This document shows positions 22,527-34,139 of a stretch of DNA of 64,000 nucleotides, one piece after another. Below the pieces are notes generated by a model that saw nothing but the letters and a program-made list of their open reading frames with translations, was not told the origin of the DNA and did not search any database. This DNA comes from Panonychus citri. Its lineage: Eukaryota > Arthropoda > Arachnida > Trombidiformes > Tetranychidae. The translations under genes and the position numbers were made by a program. The stretch is from positions 1,360,202 to 1,424,201 of the forward strand of contig NW_026515477.1 of assembly GCF_014898815.1 (NCBI RefSeq), given 5' to 3'. Each line of letters opens with the position of its first letter. Position 1 is the stretch's first letter.

Positions 22527-24840
22527 AGAAAATTTTGTTGATGAAGAAATTTACATCAATAATATAATTAATGATTTAAAACTTGAAGTGAACAGTGAAA
22601 TTCAACCCACAACACGAAACAAATTAAATGAATTAATAACTAAATATCGAGTGGTTTTCGCCACATCCAAAGAGTTAGGATTCTAATGTTTACTCTCACT
22701 CAATTGATACTGGAAATCATCCTCCAATATCTCAAAACCTTATCGAATGTCAGATTTGAAAAGAAAAGTAGCAGAAACTTCAATTAACGAATTAATAGAT
22801 GATGGAATTGTTATCCCATCCTGCTCACCTTGGTCATCACCAATTGTATTAGTATCAAAAAGGAACCACAGAGATGCGATTGTGTAGATTATAGAAAATT
22901 AAATGAGATAACTGTTAAAGATAAATTTCCATTACCAAATATTCAAGATTATCTTGATAGTTTAAGAGGAATGAAATTCTATTCATTATTAGACTTAAGA
23001 TCAGGTTATCATCAAATGGCAATGGATCCAAAGGATCAGCCTAAGACAGCATTTGTCACTCCAAGTGGGTTGTACGAATACACTAGATTACCATTTGATT
23101 AGCAAATGGACCTTCATCATTTATGAGGATGATGACTATTGTTTTGAGTGGATTAATTTATAATACTTGTTTAGTTTTTATTGATGATTTATTAATTTAT
23201 TCAGAAAATGAAGAAGAACATTTAAGTAAATTAGAATTAATATTTACGAGACTCCAGAATGCAGGGTTAACTTTAAAACCTAATAAATGTTCATTTTTGA
23301 AAAAGAAAATTCTATTCTTAGGACACGTGATTAGTGAGAATGGTCAACAAGTTGACCCAGAGAAAATAATAAAAGTTCAACAATTTCCTACTCCTAGGAC
23401 AGTTAGAGATATAAAATCTTTTGTTGCTTTATGCTCTTATTATCGAAGATTCATAAAAGACTTCGCTAACATCGCCCGACCTCTCACTAACTTAACAAGA
23501 AAAGATTTACCTTTTGATTGGGGGCCAGAACAAGAAAACGCTTTTAATGAGTTGAAATTTAAATTAACAACACCGCCAGTTCTTGCTCATTATGATCCAG
23601 CAAAAGAAACTCAATTGCGAGTGGACGCCTCAGGTTATGGTCTCGGAGCAATTCTCTTACAAAAGGATGATAATGGTTATCACCCTGTTGGATTCGCCTC
23701 CCGAATATTAAGAGGAGCAGAGTTACATTATCCAGTATCTGATAAGGAATGCTTGGCCATCGTTTGGGCAGTACAAAAATTCCAAGTCTATTTAGAGGGA
23801 ATTAAATTTGAAGTAGTAACTGATCACTGTGCCTTATGCCACATTCATTCAAAAAAGATCCTTCCCGCTCGCTTACAGCGATATGCAATGGCCCTCCAAT
23901 CATTTGATTTTTCAGTTAAATATAAATCAGGGAAAATTCATGCTGATGCCGATTGTTTATCACGATATCCTGTTGATGATATTGTCTATGATAATCAAAA
24001 GGATGAATGTGAAGAACTGTTCACATTATTAGTTAACCAAATTATTGAAGAAAAAATAGACTTAGTTGATGAACAACGAAGAGATCAACGAATCATAAAA
24101 ATAATTGAACAATTAGAAAACTTTCCTCATTTAGATCCCAAAGAAAGAAAATTAATTTCTAAGTATAGAATTCGAGAGAATCTATTATACCGATTAACAA
24201 TTAACCATTATGGAGAGAGTTGGAATATAGTTATTCCTAAAAGATTAATTAAGCAAATTTTGCATGAATATCATGATTCGATCTTGTCCGGTCACCCAGG
24301 GATCTTTTCCACTTACAATAAAATTAAACAACATTATTGGTGGCCACAGATGAGTAGAGATGTAACAAATTACGTTCGAAGTTGTCTAATCTGTCAATTA
24401 GATAAAAGAGGAAGTGGAACCTTAGAAGCTCCATTAAAATCAATAATTGTTAATAATGCATTCGAGAAAATTGGAATCGATTTAATTGGTCCCTTCCCAA
24501 CATCTAAGAAAAATAATTATATTATAGTATGTACCGATTACTTTACACGATGGGTAGAGGTTGCAGCAATCAAAGATATGACCGCTGAATCAACAGCGAC
24601 TTTCCTAATTAACTCGATCTTCCTCAGACATGGTTGCCCCAGAACAATTGTCTCAGATCAAGGTAGAAATTTTATATCTTCAGTGGTTGATCAAATTAGA
24701 GTTTTCTTCCAAAGTAAATGGTCATTTTCGACCGCCTATCACCCAGCAACAAATGGCTTAACAGAAAAGGTCAATCAAACATTATGTTCAATGTTAACTC
24801 ATTATTGTAAAAAAGAAAACACTCAAAAGTGGAGTGAATT

Positions 24841-24858
24841 AATCCCGGTGCTGGGATT
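24841..24858 (+). ncRNA. GGTGMT-loop hairpin 4
   Basis: AATCCC, loop GGTGCT, GGGATT, a perfect six-pair stem inside integrase codons. Confidence 0.7.
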
Positions 24859-25487
24859 CGCTTATAACTCGAGTATAAATCAATCTACGAAAGCCTCTCC
24901 TTTCTATTTACTATATGGTCGTCAACCAACCTTACCCATTGATATTATAATTAACAACCAGACATTTAAACAATTACCATCTAACTTAAAATCAACAATC
25001 GAAAAATGGCCTGAGATTTATGATCAAGCAAAACTTTACTCATTGAACTCAAAAGAAAATCAAAAAATTCAACATGATCGGAAGAAATTACGAACCTATC
25101 AAGTAGGAGATGAAGTAATGTACAAGCAATTTCAGGGACCAAAGAAACTGAAACAAAAATTCAAAGGACCATATAAAGTAATAGAAAAACAAGGAGACAC
25201 CACTTATAAAATATTAAGAACAGATAAAAAGGAAAAAATGAGACGAGCGCATAGTAACCAACTCAAGCCGTACTTTCATAGAAATTTAATCAATTTAGTA
25301 ACAATTTTAAGCATACTCACACGAGTAGAGATGCTAGAAATTTCTCCTTTCATTAGTGGTGAACCTATTCTATGGAGAAAAACTGATTATCACCCAAGAA
25401 AATCAGCTCAACAGGTCTCTGTTATACTAGCATTTTCAAACCCATGTAAAGAAATCCCAATCGTTCTAAAAACAGACAAGGAAAGAA

Positions 25488-26930
25488 ATGAATCCATTAC
25501 ATGAGTATAATCCAGCCATGTGTAAATTAGTAAGGAGATTTCTAGACAAATTTGAAGACCATTGTTCATCATTTATTGATGAAAATTACATAAATCCTAT
25601 TCGTAATATACCGAACGTAACAACCCAACCAGAAGAAAATATTATAAAAATAAGACGAGAAATAATCACTCTGGGAACTGTAGCCACCACAATAATAGTT
25701 GGTGGAATAGTAATTAGTGGCGTTAACTATTTATATAAACACATTTTCCCTCCCGAAATAGAAATACAACCAGTACTAACAGCCATCGCAGAGTCTAACC
25801 AAGAATATAAGAAGTTGATAAAAAAACAGTTTGAACAATTACATAATGTAAGCCAACAACTGTTTTATATTCAATTCGATGTGAATCAACTGCCTCAATA
25901 TTTACCAATATTAACATTTCAAGCCGCCGATACAGTAACGCAAGCAAATAACCAACTTAACCAATTAAAACATTTTAATGAAACCATTAGAGAAGCTAAA
26001 CCAAGGATTGATAAGAATTTCTTTAAATTCTTCAAAATTATTTTACCATGCTCACCAGAATGTTCATTAGATGAAATTGAAAATGTTAATGTAAACGTAT
26101 ACAATAACGAAAGATTTCCAACATTAATGATAAATTTTACAACATTTTTACGAGATACCACTAACCAAATATTTCAAGCAGATGCATTTACATTATATAA
26201 TAAAATAATACACACTTGTAAAGTTACATATAAAGGTCCAGAATATGTATTAGTCAACATCACTGATTATCGATTCTGTGAGATTAGCGAGAAGGATTTG
26301 AAAGGTCATAATCCTATTTTTAAGAAAGTATCGAATTGTAAAGAAAACTTGAAGAAAATTGAACTTTGGAAGAATGAAGTTTGTTTCAGCAATAGCCCTA
26401 ATGTCACCACATACGCAGAAACGATTCAAGTTAAACAAATGGGAGAGCAGTATTTAATACATTGTGCAGGACACCCAATTACTTTATATAGTAATATTAA
26501 ATATATTTGTCCAAATAATGTGATAAGATTATCAAAATATACCAATTTTACTATCGATGACCTAGAATATACAGTTCAAAAGTTCCAAATTCACAGTCAA
26601 GGTTCACCGGTATCAGAACATACACATGCAATCAATTTACGATTAACTCAACCATCGGCTAAAGAATTACAAATTGAACCACTTGATTTCACATTAATCG
26701 ATGAAACTCAAGAGAAAATTGAAACAAGTATCAATCACCTTAAAATCAATTGGAAAATGAATGTACCAATGTGGATTTGGATACTTATTAGTATTACCAT
26801 CAGCTTCTTGTGTTGTGTTATTGGTTGTAGATTAATCCCTTATCCAAAAAGATCAATAAACTCTGTGATAGTTGCTAGAGAAAATAAGGAAAATAAGGAC
26901 GTTATTATACCTTTACATCAGTGTTATTAA
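25488..26930 (+). CDS. Env-like membrane glycoprotein ORF
   Basis: The 480-residue ORF is in the position of env and overlaps the pol end by 17 bases. It has a hydrophobic segment around residues 62-83 (TVATTIIVGGIVISGVNYLY) and a C-terminal membrane anchor around 425-450 (MWIWILISITISFLCCVIG) with a short cytoplasmic tail. Between them lie several N-glycosylation sequons (NVS, NFT, NIT, NVT) and about ten cysteines. No convincing signal peptide or furin site is visible, so the N-terminus may be supplied by splicing, or the first segment may be an internal signal or fusion-type segment. Env-like third ORFs mark errantivirus-type Gypsy elements; the assignment rests on position and topology. 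No frame break is seen. Confidence 0.7.
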   Translation: MNPLHEYNPAMCKLVRRFLDKFEDHCSSFIDENYINPIRNIPNVTTQPEENIIKIRREIITLGTVATTIIVGGIVISGVNYLYKHIFPPEIEIQPVLTAIAESNQEYKKLIKKQFEQLHNVSQQLFYIQFDVNQLPQYLPILTFQAADTVTQANNQLNQLKHFNETIREAKPRIDKNFFKFFKIILPCSPECSLDEIENVNVNVYNNERFPTLMINFTTFLRDTTNQIFQADAFTLYNKIIHTCKVTYKGPEYVLVNITDYRFCEISEKDLKGHNPIFKKVSNCKENLKKIELWKNEVCFSNSPNVTTYAETIQVKQMGEQYLIHCAGHPITLYSNIKYICPNNVIRLSKYTNFTIDDLEYTVQKFQIHSQGSPVSEHTHAINLRLTQPSAKELQIEPLDFTLIDETQEKIETSINHLKINWKMNVPMWIWILISITISFLCCVIGCRLIPYPKRSINSVIVARENKENKDVIIPLHQCY

Positions 26931-26946
26931 TACAATTAAAATCAAT

Positions 26947-26962
26947 GCTCCGGTGCTGGGGC
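26947..26962 (+). ncRNA. GGTGMT-loop hairpin 5
   Basis: GCTCC, loop GGTGCT, GGGGC. First of the cluster of six between the Env-like and exonuclease ORFs. Confidence 0.68.
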
Positions 26963-26975
26963 AGGTTTTCGAATT

Positions 26976-26991
26976 TCTCCGGTGATGGAGA
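26976..26991 (+). ncRNA. GGTGMT-loop hairpin 6
   Basis: TCTCC, loop GGTGAT, GGAGA, a perfect stem in which the second-strand change preserves pairing. Confidence 0.7.
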
Positions 26992-27063
26992 TAAAATTAC
27001 TAATGATAATGATAAATTATTTGGTAATGGACATACAATTAATAAAATGAAAATGTTCTTTTC

Positions 27064-27078
27064 ACCCGGTGATTGGGT
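27064..27078 (+). ncRNA. GGTGMT-loop hairpin 7
   Basis: ACCC, loop GGTGATT, GGGT. Confidence 0.6.
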
Positions 27079-27109
27079 TTTCGAAGTTCTAATGATAAAA
27101 GTTTAATTA

Positions 27110-27124
27110 ACCCGGTGATTGGGT
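27110..27124 (+). ncRNA. GGTGMT-loop hairpin 8
   Basis: ACCC, loop GGTGATT, GGGT. Confidence 0.6.
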
Positions 27125-27158
27125 ATTAAAATTTAAATTTATGATAAAATTTCAATCA

Positions 27159-27172
27159 ACCCGGTGATGGGT
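27159..27172 (+). ncRNA. GGTGMT-loop hairpin 9
   Basis: ACCC, loop GGTGAT, GGGT. Confidence 0.6.
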
Positions 27173-27194
27173 AATTTAATACTTATTATTCAAA

Positions 27195-27212
27195 ACTCCG
27201 GTGATTTGGGGT
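27195..27212 (+). ncRNA. GGTGMT-loop hairpin 10
   Basis: ACTCC, loop GGTGATTT, GGGGT. Last of the intergenic cluster. Confidence 0.6.
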
Positions 27213-27229
27213 AGATGAATAATTGAAAT

Positions 27230-27262
27230 TCTCTTCTTTCTTTTCTTTCCTTTACAATTAGG
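27230..27262 (+). promoter_or_regulatory. Strong 3' splice acceptor before the exonuclease ORF
   Basis: A pyrimidine tract (TCTTCTTTCTTTTCTTTCC) followed by TTTACAATTAG ends one base before the ATG of the last ORF. This suggests that the ORF is translated from a spliced subgenomic RNA. The matching donor was not identified. Confidence 0.55.
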
Positions 27263-28636
27263 ATGGAAGAAGATTGGAATAAAACAAACGCTCCTCCACA
27301 TCCAAAACTACTCGCTTTTCAAAAGAGTATGGAGAATTTAAAGATAAAATCAAAAAATAATCATTCGACAACAAATAAACAAACACAATTAACGAACCAG
27401 AATGCAAATCAATTTAGATTAATTTCAACAGCATCAATATTCAGAAAGTGTTACTTAATCCTCTCAATCTTTGCATCAAAATATACCAATTATTATGGTC
27501 ACGTTTGGAGACCAGAATTAGTGTCGTCAGAATATGAAATAAGTGGTACACCCAAGGAAATGAACAAATACACAAAACTAACGGTAACAGCAAATCATCC
27601 AGATAAATTAGAGATCGCTCATCACAACCTGGTTAAATATACAGAAAATCTACGTAGACAAAACAGCAGAAATTCAACACAAGTAAAACTTTTTCATTTG
27701 CCCGAAAAACATTGTTCCCTATGTTTTAGACTTGAGCACACAAAAATGAATTGTAATTTTTGTTCATATTGTAGTGAATTAGGCCATTTTAGAAGAGATT
27801 GTCCTGAGTTACCTTTTAAAACTGATCATCAAATTAATATAAATATGGTAAAGTTAACTCCAGAAAAAAATTCACGTATAAAAGAACAAAGGAGAACTCG
27901 ACGACGGGAGTTAAGGTCAGCATATGGAGGAAAGCCTTGGTGGAAAAACTTGAATAACCCGATTGCCGAACACCTAGAAAAATATATCCCAATTGGTCCG
28001 AAAAATAATAAAAAAGATACCTTGGCACTTGATATTGAAGGTGATGGTAATGGTGGTGTTGGTAGTGTTCATCTTTCAGGCTGGTTTGGAAATCAAATAA
28101 GAATCCAAACCGTATACTACGCACAGGTTAAAAATGAAAATATAACGAATCCATTAACTAGAATTACAGGTTTACAAATTAATGACATCTCATCTGGATT
28201 ATCCTTAGATGAAGTCTCAATGCAAGTTGCAGAACTATCCATCGGCAGAAGACTAATAACACAAGGAAAAGATGATCTACACAAGTTAGGCCTAACCCCA
28301 GACAAACTCAAGAAATATTTTATTGAACACTTAGATCTTCAGGACCTTTGGCCAGGTAAACAACCCATAGGATTAGTCTCCCTGGACAAATTCCTATTCC
28401 ACGATCATCAAAAACTTCGACGAGAAGACACATCACATGTAACAATTGGCCATTCACCAGAAAGAGATGCTCGTGTTACCCTTAAGGCGTACATGCAATT
28501 ATTAAAACTAAAGGAAAATAATATCACTATCCCTCCAGCTGAGGTCGTAAGAGAAATGGTAAAAAATGGACAGACGATACAACATTGGCTTGAACATGAA
28601 CAGTCAAAACCATCATATAAAATTATCAACTTTTAA
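27263..28636 (+). CDS. Accessory ORF: two zinc knuckles plus DEDDh 3'-5' exonuclease domain
   Basis: The 457-residue ORF lies between the Env-like ORF and the right LTR. Residues about 150-185 hold two CX2CX4HX4C knuckles (CSLCFRLEHTKMNC, CSYCSELGHFRRDC). A basic stretch follows (IKEQRRTRRRELRS). Residues about 252-410 show the order of an ISG20/REXO4-type exonuclease: LALDIEGDG (D-x-E), ITGLQINDI, RRLITQGKDDLHKLGL (third acidic residue), and HSPERDARVTL (His and Asp of the HxxxxD motif). All five catalytic positions appear present. Enzymes of this family degrade RNA or single-stranded DNA from the 3' end. In a retroelement it might trim cDNA ends, proofread, or counter host RNA sensing; these are inferences. 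The frame is intact although pol is broken. Confidence 0.82.
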   Translation: MEEDWNKTNAPPHPKLLAFQKSMENLKIKSKNNHSTTNKQTQLTNQNANQFRLISTASIFRKCYLILSIFASKYTNYYGHVWRPELVSSEYEISGTPKEMNKYTKLTVTANHPDKLEIAHHNLVKYTENLRRQNSRNSTQVKLFHLPEKHCSLCFRLEHTKMNCNFCSYCSELGHFRRDCPELPFKTDHQININMVKLTPEKNSRIKEQRRTRRRELRSAYGGKPWWKNLNNPIAEHLEKYIPIGPKNNKKDTLALDIEGDGNGGVGSVHLSGWFGNQIRIQTVYYAQVKNENITNPLTRITGLQINDISSGLSLDEVSMQVAELSIGRRLITQGKDDLHKLGLTPDKLKKYFIEHLDLQDLWPGKQPIGLVSLDKFLFHDHQKLRREDTSHVTIGHSPERDARVTLKAYMQLLKLKENNITIPPAEVVREMVKNGQTIQHWLEHEQSKPSYKIINF

Positions 28637-28687
28637 TAATCATACACTTAATAATATTTAACAAGTTTTTTTTACCTTGTAAATAAT

Positions 28688-28701
28688 GTCCGGTGCTGGG
28701 C
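28688..28701 (+). ncRNA. GGTGMT-loop hairpin 11
   Basis: GTCC, loop GGTGCT, GGGC. It lies between the last ORF and the right LTR. Confidence 0.62.
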
Positions 28702-28779
28702 AATTTTATATTAATAATAACTAATTTATTATTGTAAATCAACGAGGACGTTGATCTTTTCTATGTACCCCCGAAGAAC

Positions 28780-29024
28780 TGTAACCAAACTGGTTAAACA
28801 ACCAGTTTCTTTTGTTCAACCAGGTACCACCTCTCACGTGGTACCTGGTTCATTCTATTGGTTAAAATTTTGGTAAAGATGAAGAAGGTGAGTGAGACAA
28901 TTCTCTCCCTCACCACCAATATAATGGCCGATTTTCGGCCATTTTCCTTATGGAGATTTTGGGTAAAGTAACCCTGTTTTCGTAACAATAAAATTACCTT
29001 TTGTTAAGTGCTTGTTTCTCTCCA
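28780..29024 (+). repeat. Right LTR, 245 bp
   Basis: Same sequence as 1060-1304, including the three hairpins and the AATAAA signal. A clear polypurine tract is not visible just upstream; only a short GAAGAA precedes it. Confidence 0.93.
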
Positions 29025-29028
29025 GTTG
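29025..29028. repeat. Target site duplication GTTG (right)
   Basis: Matches 1056-1059. Confidence 0.8.
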
Positions 29029-30077
29029 TTTCATTTAATGTTTACAACCAAATTAACAGGATGTTTATTGTTGGCTTGGCTTAATTATCACAATTTAAAT
29101 CATCATTATCATCAAACAATTACCAATGAAAGTTAAATCATCAACAATTACGAGGATCAGATGATTTAATTTCATTTTTTTTACTTCTATTATTTCAATT
29201 ACAATTAATATTACAACTTCTTCAAGGTTTTCATCGTCTTTTGATTGTGTTATTTAAATGGCAACAATTAGTTAAATTGTTTACCAAGTTTCCAATCTTG
29301 ATGATGTAAATAATTTTACCATCAAAGGCTTCAATTGATGATAATTAATTGATTTGTTTAATTACTTGTTAGATTGTCATTGCTTAGGATGAATCAATAA
29401 TCATCATCTAGCTGATTAATTGTGATTAACATCACTTTAAGTGCTCTAGATTGTAATGATTAAAAGTTTCCAATGTTTCTTTCAAGGTAATTAACTGGAT
29501 GATGAATAAATTGTTTAGGATAATTAATCAGTAATTGTTTAAACTACTCATCATTTAATAGGATGATTATGGTAAAGTGAAACAAGTCAAACCAATTAAG
29601 TTTGTCACTGGACAGATACAATTAAATTGTTGCCAATTAACCTTTTCAAAAGTCATCACAATTTAAACAATTTAAGGTTAATTTTAATATTCAATTTTTA
29701 TCATTAAAACTTAAATTAATTAGTTAATTAGATTAATATTAATACAATAATGTTCACTACTCATTGAATGAGTAAAAGTAATTATTGTTTCAACAATTAG
29801 CACGAAAACTATTTCAACGTCTGAGACTCGTTCATACAACAATTAACGTAGCAATTAACTAATAACTTTCATTTTTCTTATTCTAATTACTTTCAATATC
29901 ATAGAAATACTTAATCACTATTAAGAGATGAAAAGTCCACTCATTTGAATGAATATAATTCTGAATCGAATATGATATTTACAATTAACTAATTAGTTAT
30001 TTTGGCGGATATTTTTTTCTCAATTCTATCGAGGTAATTAGCTAATTCGTAAGGCTTACAAGCGGTAATTAACTTAC
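29029..30077. other. AT-rich host intron or flank, no exon recognised
   Basis: A TMEM98 exon ends in a splice donor at 30077, so its next exon must lie to the left. I find no convincing acceptor and coding continuation here, and the retrotransposon may have inserted in that intron. No other gene is visible. Confidence 0.5.
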
Positions 30078-30710
30078 CTTCATTTGTTGTTCCAATTCAT
30101 CGAGTGATTCTTGAATCCAATTACTTTCAACATGACACAAGTACTTAATCACAGTCGCGAGATGAGAAACGGACAAAACAACGGCCAAACAACGAGCCTC
30201 GAGTAGCCGAGCGTCTCCATTGTACATGGACTGGACAACATCATCGACACGTGGAGATATTTTCTGAGCGATTCTAATGATCTCCCATAATTTCCGCTGT
30301 TGGTCATCTTGATGATAACTATTGAGAGCGGCCATTGTTGCCTCAACAAGCCGACCAGTCAAATGATGGCAGGACTTAAGGATAGCCAAACAATGAGGTA
30401 TTAGTCCGGTAACATCATCGACCCAACGAGCATCGGCCAAAATTTTATCGATCTCCGGATGAATGGCAACATCATCGAGCTCAATTGAATTTGATGGACC
30501 AAGTGAGTGACCATTAACTGTTGTTTTCGATGAGGATGAAGATGGACCAAGAAGACCAGCATCAGGAGTAGCATCGGAGGACAAATTTTTGAATAAAAAG
30601 TCACGTCGGCAGTAACGTTGTTGACAGATGACAATTAGAGCTGCAAGTGAACCAAGAAATATTAAAATTAATATTCCAATGGCAAAGATAACAACAGTTT
30701 CCATTGGCAT
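30078..30710 (-). CDS. TMEM98: TMEM98 orthologue, first coding exon
   Basis: TMEM98 is a single-span membrane protein of the secretory pathway, linked in vertebrates to the MYRF transcription factor. The exon starts at ATG 30710 (MPMETVV) or, more like the family, at ATG 30704 (METVVIFAIGIL). It has an N-terminal membrane span (residues about 5-28), QRYCRR just after it, a Ser-rich insert, then conserved ELDDVAIHP, GLIPHCLAILK, ISPRVDDVVQSMY and LLEARCLAVVLSVSHL. The exon closes ...QQMKG with AAG before GTAAGTT. About 30 C-terminal residues of the family are expected in a further exon that I could not place. Identification is by strong whole-length resemblance. Confidence 0.9.
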
Positions 30711-32013
30711 TTTCAATGACCAATCAATGGTCAATGTGGTCAGTTAATCAAGAGTAAACTATTCAATACTTATTATATATAAGAAAAAAGGTAAAAGTGA
30801 CCAAAACAGAAATGATAACAAAACGATTAACCATAAAAGTGACGGGAACAGGGAAAAGTAAATTGTCAATAGTTAACTGATTATATTCACTATTTGGTTA
30901 CTTGATGTTCACACCTCTGGTTACAGTTGAAGGGACACAATTAATCAACGATTATCAAGCTAAATTGTATGTGAACGTTTAATTGTGATAATCAAAGATG
31001 AAACATTTGAAACTTGTATCACAATGTTTAAGGTGTTTACCTTTTTTCTTATGAGTTTATTTCTAGCGTCAGGTAACCGATCATCCTAATCATCATTTCC
31101 AGTTTTCCCAAGGAGAAGGAGAAAGTTCAACGATCCTCATCATCTTCAGGGTAAAAAAATGACCTTTGTGGTTGGTGGCCGTTCCCTCTCTTTCTTTTTC
31201 TCTTTCTTTTGGTAACTTTTCTTTTCTCAAAAAGTCCAAACTGGTTTAGAAAAACTTTCACATTTCTCTTGAGTATTTATATTATCATCATCTTCCTCTA
31301 ACTTGTAATCATCTTTCAAACAATTTAAACTAAATTACTCTAAACAATTGTAGAATCATCTCTCTTTGGTCAGTATAATGGCCACTGGTCAGTTTCTTTC
31401 ATTTTCATTCAGGATCAATTTTTGTAGCATTAATTGTTTTCTCATCATAAATATGAATCGATCATTAGTTTTACTCTTAATTGTGAGTTTCCAATTAGTA
31501 AAACTTTATCATAAATAATTAACTTCGCGTTATTACTTTTGATTATTTAGTGGATTAGTTTTTCAGATTAATTTTCACTCTCGTTGATCAGTTAATCACA
31601 TTGATAAGTAAATAATCAGTTTTGTTGTTGTTGTTGTTGATTAAGAAAATCTTATATTTAAAATAAGTGTATTATTCAAATAGTCCAATTGAATGGTTGA
31701 AGATTTGTCATTTACAATACAATTGAATGAAAACTTTTCAAATGTTTTTGTTTTTGTTTTCTATGAAAGGTTAAAGTGTAATGAGATCAAAAAAAGAAGG
31801 TCAAAACATGAATGAATTTACAGGAATTAGAGGTGATAAATATGATAGTTTTTGCAATAGTAGATTTTTGTTTACGTCTTTTTTGCATAGAGGAGAAAAC
31901 TTTGATTTTGCTTTTCGTTTTTAAACTTGACAACAATCACAATGAGCCTTTGATTATAATTTGATTGGTGATTTTGATTGGACGTCATATATATCTTAAT
32001 TATATCCATTGAT
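30711..32013. other. Intergenic, upstream of TMEM98
   Basis: AT-rich sequence with a T/C-rich patch near 31180-31240 and a (GTT)n run near 31620. No gene seen. It probably contains the TMEM98 promoter and 5' untranslated sequence. Confidence 0.5.
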
Positions 32014-34139
32014 TTAGTAACAATCTTCCGGAGTTGGATCGATAAATTTGTTCAACCAATCATCTCGCCAGAATGTTTCATAGCATTTAGTATCTTCGTC
32101 AAAAATAATTTCGCGATTTAGTTCAGAACATAATTTGGTTAATATTGCTCTTCCTTCATTAGATGAAAATGATCCGTCCAGGTAAAGTCTTTCGAGATTT
32201 TTACAGGCATCAACGATAATTCGAATGCAGGCCACAGTTATACATCGACTTACAACTCGAAGCTCTTTTAGATGTTTCAAATTACCAAATAAATGGCATA
32301 ACGAGTCTTCTAACTGAAATGAGAAGGAAAATTTAATGTTAATCATTTAAAAATCAAAATTTTCGGTTAAAAGTGGTCAAGAGTAAAGGTAAATTGTTCG
32401 TATACACTTACTTTAGGTGTAAGAGATCCGTTAAATTGAAGTCGCTCAATTTTGGGACATTTATCTGTCAACACTTTAAGATCACATCCCGAGTCAAGGC
32501 ATAAATTTTTCAAATTGGGTAAGAAGTTCACTAAATACATTTGCATATCACAGGTTGCATATAATAATTCATCTTCCGATACATCATTGAGTCCACAATT
32601 TAATACATCGTCAAAAAATTTGATCACAAGAGTCTTTAGGTTCGGTAAACTGTTGAAATCACGAGCGGCTCTTATTGTCTCAACATATTCAAGGACCTCG
32701 AAATCATGAGAATCTAAAGTAGAAGAATATAATTAATAAATGATAAACGATTACTACTTTATATCTCTTTCTCTCCCTTGAAATAGAATCACAATTGAAA
32801 TTACCATCTTTCTTATTCCATTCAAAATGTTCGAGTTTTGGAAAAGTATTATGGAAAACAACCATCAAGGGGAAAAATCCATAAACACAAAGTCTTCGCA
32901 AGTTGACACATTTTTGCAGCAAATTCTCATAATTTAGTGGACTAAAGTAATGAAAATCGTCGACAAAATCAATATCCAACTCTTCAAGAGACTCATGGAA
33001 CTGGAAGGAATCATCAATCTCGAAATTACCAGACAAATGAATGGATTTCAAAGAAGAAGCAATTTTAAGTCCTTGGGTTATATCGATAGTTGGCATTTCT
33101 TTGTCGAAATCTTTAGCTTTTCTAGAAAAAGTCAGAATCTGAAATAGAATAAAAATAGAATAATATAAGTATCGATGACCAATCAATTGTTAACACTTTT
33201 CTAAGTACCTTAAGATTTGGTAAACTTTCCATCAAGCGAATAAAACTATCTTCAGATAGAGTTGTGTCCGATACACAGAGGCCTTGAAGGTGCTTAAAAT
33301 AGTCACCTGATATTCAGAGATGAAGAGAAAATCAGAAATTAGAAAAAAAAATAAAGAAAAATTTGATTCCAATGGTGAAGGAAAAGCGTTTAAGTTACCA
33401 ATAAGATCATAAATGATAGGCCTCGGAGAGCAACCATGAATTCCAATGCGCTTCAAATTGGGTAAAAGGCTGAATAAAAATTTAAGATTTCGTCTTCTCA
33501 ATCGCTTGTTTTGAGCTATGACATTTTGACCTTCATAATCTTTGATGATATCACTAGAAACGTTGTCTGTATAATAAGATAGATAGAGAGAGAAAAGGTT
33601 ATTAAAACGAAACAGATATTTCAATGTAAACACCAGACTCAAAATTGGAGCAACAAAGATAAACACATAAGTAGCTAGAGAAAAATAGAAAAGCAGAAAT
33701 GAGAGAACATGAGAGAACATGAGAGAACATGAGTTTCCAATGAAGTAAATAGCACAATAGAATAGGAAAAACGTGATAACTATTCGAATGGGTGAAAAAA
33801 TAACAAAGGAAAACATAATCTACATAGAAAACAGTGTTAGAGGTTAGAGTTGAACCCAATTTAAAGTGATCGGTGTTGTGTCACAATTGATGGAAAAGGT
33901 GAGATGATAATTACAGTATAAGGTTTCAACTTTGGTTCCAAATTTGAGAATTAGATTATTCCAATGGCGACAAACTATACAACAAAGAGAAGAAAAGAAA
34001 AGAAAACCAAATAAGATTAGACCAGAAATGGATTCTAAATGGAGAACTCACCTCGTCTACAATTGAGAACATCGTTTAAATTTGTAAGCGAATGAATTAT
34101 TTTGACCAATATTTCATTGGGAAGATAATGAACATTCAT
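32014..34139 (-). CDS. F-box/LRR protein, seven exons, 449 residues
   Basis: Such proteins recruit substrates to SCF ubiquitin ligases through an F-box that binds Skp1. Exons read on the minus strand are 34052-34139, 33915-33974, 33399-33566, 33209-33306, 32805-33138, 32412-32713 and 32014-32313. All junctions are GT-AG and in phase, totalling 1,350 bases. The N-terminus is a typical F-box (YLPNEILVKIIHSL, then CRRVCRHWNNL across the first junction). The rest is a series of degenerate leucine-rich repeats: LPNLKRIGIHGC, LPNLK, LKSIHLSGNF, LRRLCVYGF, LPNLKNLCLDSGC, IERLQFNGS, LKELRVVSRC, LERLYLDGSF. Introns are 50-350 bases. The substrate is unknown. Family is clear, but the specific orthologue is not. 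Confidence 0.85.

Larger units (their letters stand above)
21864..25504 (+). pseudogene. pol: Pol of the Gypsy-type element (protease, RT, RNase H, integrase), frame broken
   Basis: After the nested insertion the pol frame resumes. The aspartic protease has VDTGAEVSLL near 22030. The RT region 22680-23120 needs several one-base corrections: near 22685, about 22733, around 22860 and near 23102. It holds DYRKLN, LLDLRSGYHQ and FIDDLL (YxDD-type, about 23177). RNase H follows (RVDASGYGLGA, about 23620), then the integrase zinc finger (H...H...CLIC) and core (IGIDLIGP, IVSDQGRNF, a Glu in GLTEKVNQ), ending with a GPY-like motif (KFKGPYKVI). From 23123 to the stop the frame is open for 793 codons. 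The stop overlaps the Env-like start by 17 bases. As written, RT could not be made in one piece. Confidence 0.9.

Noticed and set aside
33602..33859. Hydrophobic minus-strand ORF inside the F-box gene
   Set aside because: It falls in the intron between exons 2 and 3; direct joining of 33915 to 33566 keeps phase and LRR continuity.
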